In this document: piece after piece, positions 9,907 to 19,712 of the stretch
Position numbering within the stretch: position 1 is the stretch's first letter
Layout: each line of letters starts with the position of its first letter
Source of the DNA: Sinorhizobium numidicum
GTDB lineage: Bacteria > Pseudomonadota > Alphaproteobacteria > Rhizobiales > Rhizobiaceae
Length of the DNA: 64,000 nt
NCBI RefSeq assembly: GCF_029892045.1
Contig: NZ_CP120369.1
Location: 496,001 to 560,000, forward strand
Direction of reading: 5' to 3'
The notes under the pieces: generated by a model
Told to the model about the DNA's origin: nothing
Database searches by the model: none
What the model saw: the letters and a program-made list of their open reading frames with translations, nothing else
Program-made: the position numbers and the translations under genes

Positions 9907-10332
9907 GGCCCCTCCGGGGCTGACTATATCGCAATCAATGCGGCCTGCAATCTGGGGTATGTTTAGGGTGGAAGTTTCTAACGTCCCTGCATGCTACGAA
10001 ACAAGGCCTTTTGGAAGTGTTGTTCCGAAGATCATTGAGCCGTCCCACAGGTTGGCGCCGTTTTCCCCGTCCTCGTTGATGGCACGAGGTCCGATTCTTT
10101 GATCATTTGGCAAAAAACAGTCAGTCCGGAAACGGCCCCAGACAGGACAATCATTGTCTGGCGCTGAGCGTCGGCAGGTGGCGCTTCCCGCTGGTTCAGA
10201 TCGACGGCAGCAACGTGAACTTTTCCACCCTACTGCGACGGGGAACGGCAAGATCTGCCCAGAGCAGTCCTTCTCGGAGAGCACCCGGAATTTCTGGTGC
10301 TGACCGCATTACAGACCTAGCACGCCAGCATG
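9907..10332. other. Gene-poor stretch upstream of the OLD/UvrD pair
   Basis: About 430 bases with no convincing coding region. The part next to 9906 should carry the promoter of the minus-strand nuclease/helicase operon. Short frames on both strands (for example plus 10107-10481) show no recognised motif. It may hold degraded insertion sequence. Confidence 0.35.
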
Positions 10333-10973
10333 CTAAAGTCCGGGCCGCGCCAGGCGGGTGCTGGCGACCGGCGTCGAGCAGCGCCTGGCGTCTGGCGACC
10401 GGCCGAAGGGCGACCGCTCGCGAGGCGACTCGAGGCGTTCCAGCAACGCGTATCCGACTTTCCAGCGCCCGAAGCCACTAGCGATGTTGATGTGCCCGGC
10501 CGCGCCGAGGTGCATCAGCTCACTGCCCCAGCAGCGGGCCGTAAGACGCAATCTTTCCACCGACATATATGGATCGTTGAGACTTCCGACGACGCGGCTC
10601 GGAACCGGTAGCCGTGACCGCGGCATGCGACCGAAGTTAATTACGCCTGGATGCAGCTTCTCGGCCGTGGCGAGGTCACATGGCGCGACCAGAAGCGCCC
10701 GGCGAACACGGGATGCGAGGCGGTGGTTCGCAAGGTTTGCTGCGAGCCGCAGCCGAGACTGTGAGCGACCAGCTTGACATCGCCTGGGGAGGCTTCGATC
10801 GCGCTTACGAGGCGCTCCAGCCAGCTATGAAGGTCGGGACATGGCCAGTTGTCCTGCTCGACGACTCGGCTGTCCGACCGGTCGCGCGCCCAATGACGCT
10901 GCCAATGTCCTTCGGGCGATCCATTAAGCCCCGGAAGAATGAGGGTCTCGGTGTCCCGAACCAACGATTTCAT
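10333..10973 (-). pseudogene. RBBP9/YdeN-type serine hydrolase, frameshifted
   Basis: The N-terminal frame reads ETLILPGLNGSPEGHWQRHW and then KLVAHSLGC, which gives the nucleophile Ser of this small alpha/beta hydrolase family. Further on, the family sequence continues in other frames: RRALLVAPCDLATAEKLHPG, then LNDPYMSVERLRLTARCWGS and LGAAGHINIASGFGRW with the catalytic His. At least two frameshifts separate these pieces, so no full-length protein is made. The ATG at 10973 lies at the very end of the truncated cysA frame, which marks a rearrangement joint there. Confidence 0.75.
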
Positions 10974-11392
10974 GCGCGATCTCCTTCGGGCGGGTAGCGT
11001 TTTTCGAGGCCGGAGAGCTGCACGAGGTCGATGAGGTCGAGCGCGCGACGGCGGATCTCTGCGGCGGGCGGCCGACGGTTGGCGGGTCGTACCTTAAGCC
11101 CGAAGGAGACATTGTCGAGCACCGTCATGTGACGGAATAGGGCGTAGTGCTGGAACACGAAACCGATGTTTCGTTCCTGTACGCTCTTTTTCGATGTATC
11201 CTGATCGCCGAAGAACATCATGCCCTCGGTCGGGCTCTCAAGCCCGGCAATGAGCCGAAGCAAGGTCGTCTTTCCCGAGCCGGAGGGGCCTAGAAGGGCG
11301 ATCAGTTCACCGGACCGGATGTCGAGCGAAACGTCTTCGAGCGCCGGGAAGCGGCCGAATTCCTTGCGTATGTTCTGGACGCGGACTTCCAT
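10970..11392 (-). pseudogene. cysA: Sulfate/thiosulfate ABC transporter ATPase, 5' fragment
   Basis: The first 140 residues of a CysA-type ATPase: MEVRVQNIRKEFGRFPAL, Walker A GPSGSGKTT, the Q-loop FVFQHYALFRHMTVLDNV and SGLEKRYPPEG. The protein stops just before the ABC signature (LSGGQ), Walker B and the regulatory domain, so it cannot hydrolyse ATP. It ends at the start of the hydrolase pseudogene, so the 3' half was lost in a rearrangement. An upstream TTG (11410) is an alternative start. On its 5' side another gene fragment lies on the opposite strand. Confidence 0.85.
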
Positions 11393-11489
11393 GGAGGTCT
11401 GGCCTTTCAATGCCTGCGGCTGGCAGCGATCTCGTCGCTGTAGCGAAGTTCAAGAGCCCTCCTTGCAGGGCAGGAGGACCAGCGCCAGA

Positions 11490-12131
11490 CGCGCGAGGAC
11501 TGCCGCGGAGGTCGATGTCGTGGTGGTGCCCGGACAGGTGGGGGCGCTCTATCTCGCCGAACCAACCGACGAGCAGATCGCACGGCTGGTGGCGACGATC
11601 AGCGAGCATCCCTGGTGTGGACCGGTCTTCACACGAGCCGGAAACGAGATCGACGGGATGGCGCCCGGCAGTCTCGGCAATCATCTGGTCTTCGCCGATC
11701 ACGCGCGTGCGCCGGATGTCTCGTTTTCCTTCCGGGCAGACGATGGGGTCGACCCCTTCGGCCTCATCGGGGGCACATTCTATGACAATGACCGCCGCAC
11801 GGGCCTTGGGGTCCATGGTGGCCTGCATCCGAAGGAACTCGCGGCCCTCGGCATTGTCGCAGGCTCGGCTTTTCCGGCGGCGGGTTCGGTCTCGACGGCC
11901 CCCTCAGGCATTTGCGATTTCGCGCCCACCATTTTGCACCTTCTTGAGATCGGCAGACCGAACACGATGAACGGCCGCGTTCTCCATGAGTTGCTTTGGG
12001 ATCCGGACAGAGCGAACGCGGCGATCCGGCATGAAAGCTTCGAGGCCAAGCTCGGCCGTTTCCGTCAGGTCCTTCGGCGTGTTCAGGTCGGAGATGCCAC
12101 CTATGTTGAGAGTGGAACGGCGGAGGGCTGA
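11490..12131 (+). pseudogene. Type I phosphodiesterase / alkaline phosphatase-superfamily protein, 3' fragment
   Basis: A frame open from inside the antisense of cysA to a stop at 12131. From about 11500 it reads EVDVVVVPGQVGALYLAEP, then RTGLGVHGGLHPKELAALG and SGICDFAPTILHLLEIG. This is the C-terminal half of the alkaline phosphatase superfamily, including the metal-binding His of the GLHP region. No N-terminal half with the nucleophile Thr/Ser is present: sequence upstream of about 11490 belongs to the opposite-strand cysA fragment. It has no start or promoter of its own and is a truncated relic. Confidence 0.7.
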
Positions 12132-12359
12132 GGGCTGTATCACTGCCTTCCACTGTCAAAGCGCCGGCAGCCTTTCGGACGTTCAACATACCGCTCCTGT
12201 GCTACGGCCTGCTGATGGTCAGAGCGAGGCAACTGGTTGCCGGGCAAGCAGTTGCGATTTGCACCGACGCCTGTAAGTCTTTGATTCGATCGAGACGCTG
12301 TCTTCCGTCTTCCGTTCTGATTTCGCCGCTGCTAACCGACTTACACGAGTTTCCTATGC

Positions 12360-12700
12360 GTGTTGGTTGCGAGGGCATGATCGCACCGAGTCTCGCACTT
12401 TACAGGCTAAATTTATCGCCATCTGAGGCGTAAGCATATTTATGGAGCGAGGAACGACAATCGCCGGGATCGACGGCATCGGCACTATCGAAGGTCCCAT
12501 CATCGGTACGCTCATCTTCTTCCCTCTGCGCGAAACCATGGCCGATCTCGGTTGTCCTATCTTTTCATGCTTGGCGCTCTCGCCATCGTCATCATGCTCA
12601 AGGCGCCGAAATGCCTATGGGTCCTGACCAACGAACGAACCAGCTCCCTCTTGTGCCGATACGCCGACACGTTGTCTTCGAGCCGAACGCGCCGACAAAA
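12360..12700 (+). pseudogene. livM: Branched-chain amino-acid ABC transporter permease, 3' remnant
   Basis: Three frames together give a LivM C terminus: ALYRLNLSPSEA (to 12433), then GIGTIEGPIIGTLIFF with LRETMADLG (12442 on), then after about 12550 SYLFMLGALAIVIMLKAPK. Frameshifts separate the pieces; the second is explained by one missing base in the Asp-Leu-Gly region. The rest of the gene and the other liv genes are absent. It adds to the run of broken transport genes between 10.3 and 12.7 kb. Confidence 0.65.
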
Positions 12701-12803
12701 GCGGAAGGTGAAAGGCACCATAGACGGGGGGGCATACTGTCCGCCGAAATACATCCTGTGCTTTCCTTTGTTTCCGGCGGCTTCCCAGTTGGGGATTGGC
12801 AAC

Positions 12804-14189
12804 TTACATCGGGAATGAGAGGCGAAAGCGGATCATCCCCTCCTCTGGGCATGAGACATCCGCAGCGCCCGCATGCAGTCGCATGATGGCATCGACGATC
12901 GCCAATCCCAGTCCGTGCGAAGACGAGCTGCCGCTGCGCGCCGCGTCTGCCCGGTAAAAGCGGTCGAACAACCGGTCCAACTGTTCCGGCGAAAGGCTCA
13001 CTCCCTCGTTCTCGACCTCGACGATCGCATTTTCACCAACACAGGCCGACCGCAGCCGGACCGTTGTACCTTCCCGACCATGACGAATGGCATTGACGAC
13101 AAGATTGCCCACGGCCCGACGAAAAAGGTCAGCACTGACATTTGCAGCGCCCGCAGCCTCAATACTGAAACGCATATCGCGCTCAAGTGCCAGACCTTCG
13201 AAATAATCGGCAATCTTGTGAAGTTCACGATCCATGTCGACCGTGTCCTTATCGACTACCTGTCGTCCCTCGTCCGCCCTTGCAAGGAACAGCATATTCT
13301 CGCTCAAGCGGTTGAGATGCTCAAACTCCTCGAGGTTCGATTCCAGCACGGATTTATATTCATCTACAGACCTTGGCTGGGCAAGCGTGACCTGGGTCTG
13401 GCCGATCAAAACACCAAGAGGCGTGCGGATTTCATGCGCGAGATCAGCCGAAAACTGGGACAGACGCTGGTAACCATCGGTAAGACGGTCCAGCATCGCG
13501 TTGAAGGCACCGGCCAACGCACGCAGCTCCGTTGGAGCGTGGATGACATCCAGCCGCACATGCAGTTGCCCGGGATGAACCTCGGCAGCTTTGGTGGCCA
13601 TATCCCGAACCGGCAGCAAGCCACGCCGCAAAAGCGCATAGGCGATCGCGGCGGCAACGATGACACCAGCAATGGTCGCCATCAGGAAACGGTCGCGAAA
13701 TGTCGCCAGCATGGCCCGTTCGTCGGTCATCGGGTGACCGGCCAGAACCTCGATCGGCTGGTTGGTCTCCATTGCCTTGGCCTGGACTGAGGACCAGTAG
13801 ACCTCGATACCGTCGCTGGTGACTGTTCTGGTAATGGATGACGCAGCGGCGGTGGACGGCGGGGGAAGAGGGATCCCGTCTGGATTGACCTCGATCACGA
13901 CCTCACCCGAGGGATGGCGGAATGCAAGGACGTCGCGCTCGGCGCCCAGCATCTTGGCAATAAGCAACGGCCGCTGCTTCAGTTCGTCGATAGGATACAT
14001 CTCGCTGACAAGCCGAGCGTAATAGCTGGCCCGGCCAGAGACGATCGTCTCGATGCGCTGTTCCTGTGAGGAGCGCACCGAGTGATAGAAATAGATGCCA
14101 AGCGCACCCGTCAGAACGCAAAGGACGAGGACCTGGGAGGCCATAAGCCGCAAGATGAGCGAGGATGACCTTTGACTGTTGCGGATCAT
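12804..14189 (-). CDS. CusS/HprS-type sensor histidine kinase
   Basis: A 461-residue membrane kinase. It has a TM helix near residues 14-30, a periplasmic loop to about 165 and a second TM ([15 protein letters not shown]). A HAMP linker, the H-box [14 protein letters not shown], the N-box [13 protein letters not shown] and the G-box [18 protein letters not shown] follow. This is the heavy-metal-sensor-kinase pattern. The gene overlaps the response regulator stop by 4 bases and is transcribed after it. It diverges from a molybdopterin/cytochrome operon, as HprSR (YedVW) does with msrPQ in E. coli, so the signal may be oxidative or copper stress in the periplasm (inference). Confidence 0.88.
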   Translation of the reverse strand: MIRNSQRSSSLILRLMASQVLVLCVLTGALGIYFYHSVRSSQEQRIETIVSGRASYYARLVSEMYPIDELKQRPLLIAKMLGAERDVLAFRHPSGEVVIEVNPDGIPLPPPSTAAASSITRTVTSDGIEVYWSSVQAKAMETNQPIEVLAGHPMTDERAMLATFRDRFLMATIAGVIVAAAIAYALLRRGLLPVRDMATKAAEVHPGQLHVRLDVIHAPTELRALAGAFNAMLDRLTDGYQRLSQFSADLAHEIRTPLGVLIGQTQVTLAQPRSVDEYKSVLESNLEEFEHLNRLSENMLFLARADEGRQVVDKDTVDMDRELHKIADYFEGLALERDMRFSIEAAGAANVSADLFRRAVGNLVVNAIRHGREGTTVRLRSACVGENAIVEVENEGVSLSPEQLDRLFDRFYRADAARSGSSSSHGLGLAIVDAIMRLHAGAADVSCPEEGMIRFRLSFPM

Positions 14190-14857
14190 GCGTCGAGGCT
14201 CAGGCTGTATCCGACACTTCGGATCGTGGAAATCAGTTTTCGTCCGAAAGGCGCATCAACCTTGGCTCTTAGCCGCTTGACTGCGACGTCCACGACATTC
14301 GTATCGCTGTCGAAATTCATGTCCCAGACTTCAGAAGCGATCTGCGTGCGTGACAAGACCTCGCCCTGCCGCTTCATCAGCAGATGGAGAAGCATGAATT
14401 CCTTGTTAGTGAGCGCAATCTCGACCCCGTCTCTCGTCACTTTGCGCCGCAGCACATCCAGCCGCAGGTCCGCTATCTCAAAGACATCGCTTTCGCGCGT
14501 GAGGCCCCGACGCAGGATCGTACGGACGCGCAGTTCCAGTTCGACGAAGGAGAAGGGCTTCACCAGATAATCATCGGCTCCGAGCCGTAAGCCACGAATG
14601 CGATCGTTCACATCGTCACGCGCAGACAGGAAGATGACGGGCAGATCGTGCTGTTCGCGAATGCGGCGGATGATCTCCCAGCCGTCGATGGCCGGAAGCA
14701 TGACGTCGAGAATGATCAAGTCATAGGTCTGCTGCATCGCCAGATGCACGCCGTCGGTGCCGGTACGCGCCAGATCCACGGCATAGCCGCTCTCCCTCAG
14801 CCCCTTGCGGAGATAGTCACCGGTTTTGGGATCATCCTCGATGATCAGGATTGCCAT
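14186..14857 (-). CDS. OmpR-family response regulator (CusR/HprR-type)
   Basis: A 223-residue regulator with a receiver domain (acidic pocket IIEDD 5-9, phospho-acceptor Asp51 in LIILDVMLP, then FLSARD and Lys in [10 protein letters not shown]). A C-terminal winged helix follows ([20 protein letters not shown] and a terminal [10 protein letters not shown]). First gene of the minus-strand pair with the kinase. The perfect palindrome at 14935-14954, upstream of it and of the divergent redox operon, resembles the box used by CusR/HprR. It probably activates both transcripts when phosphorylated. Confidence 0.9.
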   Translation of the reverse strand: MAILIIEDDPKTGDYLRKGLRESGYAVDLARTGTDGVHLAMQQTYDLIILDVMLPAIDGWEIIRRIREQHDLPVIFLSARDDVNDRIRGLRLGADDYLVKPFSFVELELRVRTILRRGLTRESDVFEIADLRLDVLRRKVTRDGVEIALTNKEFMLLHLLMKRQGEVLSRTQIASEVWDMNFDSDTNVVDVAVKRLRAKVDAPFGRKLISTIRSVGYSLSLDA

Positions 14858-14934
14858 GTTTTTCCCGCCCCATGCCCCGTCTGTCTCAAGTCATTGTGTT
14901 CTAGCAATTCACCCGGGGCAATTCAGTGAATGAT

Positions 14935-14954
14935 GAATGACGAAATTGTCATTC
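14935..14954. promoter_or_regulatory. CusR/HprR-like operator palindrome
   Basis: GAATGAC-GAAATT-GTCATTC, with perfect 7-bp arms and a 6-bp spacer. It lies between the divergent regulator gene and the secreted-protein/cytochrome/molybdoenzyme operon. It matches the AATGAC-N6-GTCATT core known for boxes of CusR-type regulators, which is the family of the adjacent regulator. Confidence 0.6.
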
Positions 14955-15030
14955 TGGCGTCACCGCAGAGAGCGGGCCGCCAGTCTAGTTTTACCTCATC
15001 TCTTTCACCTTTTAGTGAGGCTTTAAAACA

Positions 15031-15648
15031 ATGCACCAATCCATGAAATCGACGTTCCGCTCGGCAGCGCAGGCACTTACACTGCTCACCTTCCTGGCCG
15101 GCGCTGCCAGTGCGGCCGATCCGGTACGCGTTCGCGGCGCCATCACCGAAGTGACCGAGGATGCGATCCACATCAAGGCGCGAGACGGCAAGGACATTGC
15201 CGTAAAGCTTTCGGGCGGAACCATGGTCATATCGGTCGCCCTCACCGATCTGAGCGCGATCAAGCCTGACAGCTACATCGGCACGGCTGCCGCCCCTCAG
15301 CCGGATGGAACGCTGAAGGCTCTCGAGGTGCACATCTTTCCCGCCTCCATGCGTGGCGTCGGCGAGGGCTCCAGGCCATGGGACGGCGCCAAGGACAGTT
15401 CCATGACCAATGGCGCGGTCGGCAGCATTCTCGGCACGGACGGCCGCACGCTGACGGTCAAGTATAAGAACGGCGAGAAGAAGGTCTTCGTGCCTGCCGA
15501 TGTTCCGATCGTCAGCCTCGAGCCGGGCGACCGTTCGCTCTTGGCAACCGGCGCGAAGCTTGTTCTGCTCGCCACGAAGGCCGAGGACGGCTCGCTGACG
15601 GCGATGTCCATCAGCGTCGGCGCTAGCGGCATAGCGCCACCGATGTGA
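15031..15648 (+). CDS. Secreted protein of unknown function, DUF5666-like
   Basis: A 205-residue protein. Residues 1-29 form a Sec signal peptide ending ASAADP. The mature part has two similar beta-rich units: VRVRGAITEVTEDAIHIKAR, and later SILGTDGRTLTVKYKNGEKK followed by VPADVPIV. Such OB-like repeats are seen in DUF5666-type exported proteins. It precedes and is almost joined to the cytochrome gene (stop overlaps start), so it is probably a periplasmic part of the same redox system. A start at 15043 is also possible, but the ribosome-binding TGAGG fits 15031. I cannot assign a reaction. Confidence 0.7.
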   Translation: MHQSMKSTFRSAAQALTLLTFLAGAASAADPVRVRGAITEVTEDAIHIKARDGKDIAVKLSGGTMVISVALTDLSAIKPDSYIGTAAAPQPDGTLKALEVHIFPASMRGVGEGSRPWDGAKDSSMTNGAVGSILGTDGRTLTVKYKNGEKKVFVPADVPIVSLEPGDRSLLATGAKLVLLATKAEDGSLTAMSISVGASGIAPPM

Positions 15649-16307
15649 GGCGCAGGATGCGACAAGAACGGAAGGAATTGCGGTCGGCAGGCCATCCAAT
15701 TGTGGTTCGCCTCACGCACTGGATCAACGTCTTTGCGATGGTGTGTATGGTGATGAGCGGAATGGGCATTTACAATGCCCATCCCATCCTGCCCTTCCGC
15801 TTCCCGGAGGAAATGACGCTTGGCGGCTGGCTTGGCGGATCCACCGTCTGGCATTTCGCAGTGATGTGGCTCTTTGTCGGCAACGGCCTTGTCTATCTCG
15901 CCTTCGGCACGGCAAGCAATTATTTGCGTAAACGCATGCTGACATTACGTCTGGGCGATCTCCTACGCGATCTTCGACTGGCACTGGCCTTCAGGCTCCG
16001 GCATGAAGCCTACAGCTACAACGCTATCCAGAAGGCCATGTACCTTGGGGTGCTTCTTCTCGGCGTGTTGATGGTTGTGTCTGGCATGGTCCTCTGGAAG
16101 CCCATCCAGTTTGGCTTGTTGACGGCGCTTTTCGGCGGATTCGACTTCGCCCGTATCGTGCATTTTGCAGGTATGGCGGCTCTGTTGGGCTTTTTCGTCG
16201 TCCACATCGTCATGGTTGCCCTTGTTCCGAGAACACTGCTGTCCATGGGTTTTGGAGCGGGACATTTGAAGAGAAGGAAGGAAAAGAGTGATGGCGGAGC
16301 AGCCTGA
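15645..16307 (+). CDS. Cytochrome b561-type membrane subunit
   Basis: A 220-residue protein with about four transmembrane helices. Candidate haem-ligand histidines sit in RLTHWINVF, TVWHFAVMW, RIVHFAGMA and FVVHIVMVA. It resembles the b-type cytochromes (thiosulfate reductase/formate dehydrogenase gamma type) that pass quinol electrons to a periplasmic molybdoenzyme. The start overlaps the previous gene and its end overlaps the oxidoreductase gene, so all three are one transcript. It likely plays the role MsrQ plays for MsrP, but its sequence is of the larger cytochrome b type. Confidence 0.85.
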   Translation: MRRRMRQERKELRSAGHPIVVRLTHWINVFAMVCMVMSGMGIYNAHPILPFRFPEEMTLGGWLGGSTVWHFAVMWLFVGNGLVYLAFGTASNYLRKRMLTLRLGDLLRDLRLALAFRLRHEAYSYNAIQKAMYLGVLLLGVLMVVSGMVLWKPIQFGLLTALFGGFDFARIVHFAGMAALLGFFVVHIVMVALVPRTLLSMGFGAGHLKRRKEKSDGGAA

Positions 16308-17097
16308 GCTGGAAAGAGTGCCACCCGCCACTCTGTTGGGGAGCAAACGACAAAAGAGCGGAGTTGCGCTCGGTGACCATCGTCCTCAACTGGAGAATAT
16401 CAGCCGACGCCTGTTCTTTCGCCAGGGCCTATCTTTGGGTGCAGTGACCATGCTGTCAGGTTGCAATCTCCAGGACGACACAGCTATCGACAAGGTGCTT
16501 TGGGTGATGTCCCGTTGGAACGACCGGGTGCAGGCGCTCCTGTTCGACGGCAATCGGCTCGCGCCAACCTACCGGCCAGAAGACATCACGGACCCGTTTC
16601 CATTCAATGCCTTCTATCCCGAAGACAGCGCGCCAGAAGTTGACCTCCTGGATTACAGGCTGCAAGTCTCCGGCCTCGTCGACAACAAGGCATCCTGGAG
16701 CCTTGATGATCTGCGCCGCATGCCGCAGGTCTCCCAGATCACGCAGCATATCTGTATCGAGGGCTGGAGCGCGATCGGTGAGTGGAGGGGCGTTCCCCTG
16801 AGCGTCTTCCTCCAGCATGTTGGCGCGGACATGACAGCCAAATATGTCGGCTTCAAATGCGCGGATCGCTACTATTCCAGCATCGATATGCCGACAGCAC
16901 TGCATCCGCAAACCATCCTGGCGCTCGATTTCGGGAAGGATCCCTTGCCGCTGAAATATGGCTCGCCCATGAAGCTCAGGGTGCCGACCAAGCTCGGCTT
17001 CAAGAACCCCAAGCATATCCTGGAGGTGTTCGTCGCCAATGACTATCCGGGCGGCTACTGGGAAGACCAGGGCTACAACTGGTTCAGCGGACTGTGA
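16291..17097 (+). CDS. Periplasmic molybdopterin-dependent oxidoreductase
   Basis: A 268-residue sulfite-oxidase-fold protein. A twin-arginine motif (SRRLFFRQG) near residue 37 is followed by a hydrophobic stretch ending MLSGCN, so export by Tat and perhaps a lipid anchor are expected. The catalytic domain contains the Mo-ligand Cys in ICIEGWSAIGEWRGV and the motif PLKYGSPMKLRVPTKLGFK. This is the MsrP/YedY-like branch. A GTG three bases upstream (16288) is an alternative start. It would receive electrons from the cytochrome b encoded upstream; the substrate may be an oxidised amino acid or another S- or N-oxide (unknown). Confidence 0.87.
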   Translation: MAEQPELERVPPATLLGSKRQKSGVALGDHRPQLENISRRLFFRQGLSLGAVTMLSGCNLQDDTAIDKVLWVMSRWNDRVQALLFDGNRLAPTYRPEDITDPFPFNAFYPEDSAPEVDLLDYRLQVSGLVDNKASWSLDDLRRMPQVSQITQHICIEGWSAIGEWRGVPLSVFLQHVGADMTAKYVGFKCADRYYSSIDMPTALHPQTILALDFGKDPLPLKYGSPMKLRVPTKLGFKNPKHILEVFVANDYPGGYWEDQGYNWFSGL

Positions 17098-17301
17098 ACA
17101 GCTCCGCGCCAGCCCCCGGGTGCCCTAAACTTCCACGATCGACTGATAGGCTATTGACCCGCGGCGGGTGTACCCTCAGCGATCATGCGAAGATCGTGTG
17201 ACCGTCCAAGTTCTCCCAAAAACGCAGGCATTCCATAGATGGGGCACTCGGCTGCCGCGGGTCACCGTCGACGACAGTCACACTTACTGATCTCGAATTG
17301 A

Positions 17302-18372
17302 TTATTGAACCTCGATCTTAAGAGCAGCAGTGCTGATCTCAAGCTCCTTAACCAATGTCGAAATGAGTTTGGCCGCGGGCATGGCGCGCGCAAGCGGAGC
17401 ACCCTGGCCCGCCCATTGTGCTCCAAATCCGTGCTCGTTCCTTGCTTTTGCAGCGGCGTGCAGCGCCTTTCCAGCATCGTAGGCGATCGAATAATCAGGC
17501 GGTAGCAGGTCAAACGTTTCCTGCAGCGCCGTGAAGCGGTTTGCGAGTGCGCGTGCCGGCCTTCCGGAGATCAGCCGCGTCAGTCGTGTGTGATAGGCGC
17601 CCGGCCCGGTCAGCGCCTTTCGATATGCCTCGTCAGCACTCGACTCGGGACACGCGACAAACGCCGTACCGAGCTGGGCTGCGATTGCACCAAGCCCGAG
17701 CGCCGCCGCAATTCCTGCTCCGTCCATGATGCCGCCGGCGGCGATCACGGGGAGCGTGCCTTCCCGAACCAGGAGCCTCACAAGTGCGAAAGTGCCCAAG
17801 CCGTCATCGGGCAACGACGGATCGAAAACGCCGCGATGACCGCCGGCCTCAATGCCTTGCGCAACTATCGCATCAATACCGGCCTGTTCGACCATTCGTG
17901 CCTCTTCGGGACTGGTGGCGGTCGCAAGCAGTGTCGTGCCGTTCGCTTTAAAGGCCCGAATAGCCTCATCCGGTGGCAGTCCGAAATGGAAGCTGATGAC
18001 GGGCGGCCTCGTTTCAAGCAACATCGACAGCATCTCGGCATCGTCGGCGAAGCTCTTGTAGATCGTGCGCAGAGCCTTCGGAGGCTCTGCGCCGAACTCT
18101 GCGAACAGCGGTCCCAGCCACTCGAGCCACGCCGCCTCGCGCACCGGATCGGTGGTCGGCGTGCCATGCACGAATAAATTGACATTGAAGGGCCGATCGG
18201 TCCGCGAGCGCAATTCCTCGATCATCGCTCTTGCGCCTGCCGCATCGGTTGCTCCAACGCCGATCGAGCCGAGCCCTCCAGCGTTCGAAACCTCCGCCGC
18301 CAAGGCGGGAGTCGAAACACCCGCCATTGGGGCCTGAATGATCGGGACCGTGATTCCTAGCTTGTCCGACAC
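17302..18372 (-). CDS. Nitronate monooxygenase-family flavoprotein
   Basis: A 356-residue FMN TIM-barrel protein of the NMO/2-nitropropane dioxygenase family. Motifs: [33 protein letters not shown] and [19 protein letters not shown], with the phosphate-binding end [11 protein letters not shown]. The frame stays open back to 18597, but a GTG at 18372 preceded by GAGGAG is the better start: upstream of it lies the end of a flavohemoprotein gene in another frame. The family oxidises nitronates. The hmp remnant directly upstream suggests the original operon dealt with nitric oxide or nitro compounds. Confidence 0.85.
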   Translation of the reverse strand: MSDKLGITVPIIQAPMAGVSTPALAAEVSNAGGLGSIGVGATDAAGARAMIEELRSRTDRPFNVNLFVHGTPTTDPVREAAWLEWLGPLFAEFGAEPPKALRTIYKSFADDAEMLSMLLETRPPVISFHFGLPPDEAIRAFKANGTTLLATATSPEEARMVEQAGIDAIVAQGIEAGGHRGVFDPSLPDDGLGTFALVRLLVREGTLPVIAAGGIMDGAGIAAALGLGAIAAQLGTAFVACPESSADEAYRKALTGPGAYHTRLTRLISGRPARALANRFTALQETFDLLPPDYSIAYDAGKALHAAAKARNEHGFGAQWAGQGAPLARAMPAAKLISTLVKELEISTAALKIEVQ

Positions 18373-18382
18373 CGTCTTCTCC

Positions 18383-18610
18383 TCAAGCCGCCAACACTTC
18401 GTCTGTTGGACCAAAAACTTCATAATGGATGCGATCAGTGGGAACGCCCGCTTGCGCCAACCCCGAAACAAAGAAGCGCATGAATGGACGAGGACCGCAG
18501 ATGTAAAAGTCAGCTTCCTTGAAAGGCGTGTTTGCGAGTAGCCATTCGAAGGAAATGTAGCCGCTATGAACTTCCGCCTCATCCCTCGATTGATCATGCT
18601 TGCAACAAAG
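18383..18610 (-). pseudogene. hmp: Flavohemoprotein, 3' end only
   Basis: Translation of the minus strand gives [20 protein letters not shown], then [20 protein letters not shown] and a stop at 18383-18385. This is the NAD-binding C terminus of flavohemoglobin (nitric oxide dioxygenase), including the CGP motif. The globin and FAD domains are absent: upstream sequence diverges and the LysR gene soon begins. The stop lies 10 bases before the monooxygenase start, so the two were once an operon. Confidence 0.75.
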
Positions 18611-18671
18611 CCGCCAGATCTACGGTCAGGCTCCCCGGATGATCGCGCCTGCCCGTTTTGCGACGCTGTTC

Positions 18672-19598
18672 TTAGGCCTGCTGCAGTTGTCTTACTGGCT
18701 CGGGCCTTGTCGGCTGAGGCCGTGAATGCACCTCAGAGGCCACCGCCATGAAAGTCTGAAGTGCCGCAGAAAGATACTCGTCGCTCCGCGTCACGAAAAC
18801 AGTCGGCGCCGACCGCAGATTGTCGGGAAGCTGGTGTGTGATGACCCGTCCGTCGGCTGCCGCGGCCTGAACAACCCCCCGAGGTAACATGGCCACCCCT
18901 ACCCCGGCGGCGACGCAGCCGATGATCCCGTCCATTGTTCCAAGTTCCATCCAGCGGACATTTGTTACCCCACACGCCGCCAGGAACGTGTCCATGCGGC
19001 GGCGATAGGAACAGCCCGATCGAAAGGCGAGGACCTTTAGGGCCGGCGATGCGGCCAATGCCTTCAGATCCGTAAGCTCGTGAACCCGCGGCGAAGAGAT
19101 GACAACGAGCTCCTCTTCGATAATCGAAAGGCTCTGCAGTTCGGGATGAGCGATGGGGCCGGAGACGAACGCGCCGTCCAGTTTGCGAGCGACGACCTCG
19201 CTGACCAGCTGTTCCGTCGGTGAAGCCTCCACCAGGACGTCGACCTCTGGATATTCTTCAGCATAGCGGATCAGGATTGGCGGAAGGCGAAGCGCTGCAG
19301 TGGTCTCCATCGAGCCGATCCTGAGTAGACCGCTCGGCGTACCGTGGTCCGTGACGACACGCTTGGCTTCGTCTAGAAGCTCTCCGACGCGCTCGGCATA
19401 AGGAACGAGCTGAATGCCGGTGGCTGTCAGTGTAACACCTCGCCTGGAGCGATGGAAAAGCGGCGCGCCGATTTCTTCTTCAAGCGATTTTATTCGTGCG
19501 GTGACGTTGGATTGGACGGTGTGCAGCACACCGGCCGCCCCTCCAATGCTGTTTGCTCTCACCACCGCCTGGAAAAACTTGAGATCGACGCTGTTCAT
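18672..19598 (-). CDS. LysR-family transcriptional regulator
   Basis: A 308-residue regulator. It has an N-terminal winged helix-turn-helix ([20 protein letters not shown], then [20 protein letters not shown]) and a periplasmic-binding-like effector domain with [18 protein letters not shown] and [15 protein letters not shown]. It diverges from the second monooxygenase-like gene, whose promoter it probably controls. The gap between them contains GATG-N5-CATC at 19616-19628, a weak candidate half-site pair. The inducer is unknown. The hmp/monooxygenase genes on the other side may belong to the same regulon. Confidence 0.9.
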   Translation of the reverse strand: MNSVDLKFFQAVVRANSIGGAAGVLHTVQSNVTARIKSLEEEIGAPLFHRSRRGVTLTATGIQLVPYAERVGELLDEAKRVVTDHGTPSGLLRIGSMETTAALRLPPILIRYAEEYPEVDVLVEASPTEQLVSEVVARKLDGAFVSGPIAHPELQSLSIIEEELVVISSPRVHELTDLKALAASPALKVLAFRSGCSYRRRMDTFLAACGVTNVRWMELGTMDGIIGCVAAGVGVAMLPRGVVQAAAADGRVITHQLPDNLRSAPTVFVTRSDEYLSAALQTFMAVASEVHSRPQPTRPEPVRQLQQA

Positions 19599-19712
19599 CA
19601 GCCATCTCCTTTTCTGATGGAAAACATCTGATCTAATCGTTTGTCATTCGTCAAGCGTCACAATAGCGTCAAAGAAAAATAACGGGACATTCCGCTAACT
19701 GGGAGAAGTACG

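Noticed and set aside
12873..13790. 305-residue plus-strand frame opposite the sensor kinase
   Set aside because: Antisense shadow of the kinase; no motif.
18373..18597. N-terminal extension of the nitronate monooxygenase from the upstream start
   Set aside because: The same bases encode a flavohemoprotein C terminus in another frame, and a GTG with GAGGAG upstream fits the family start.
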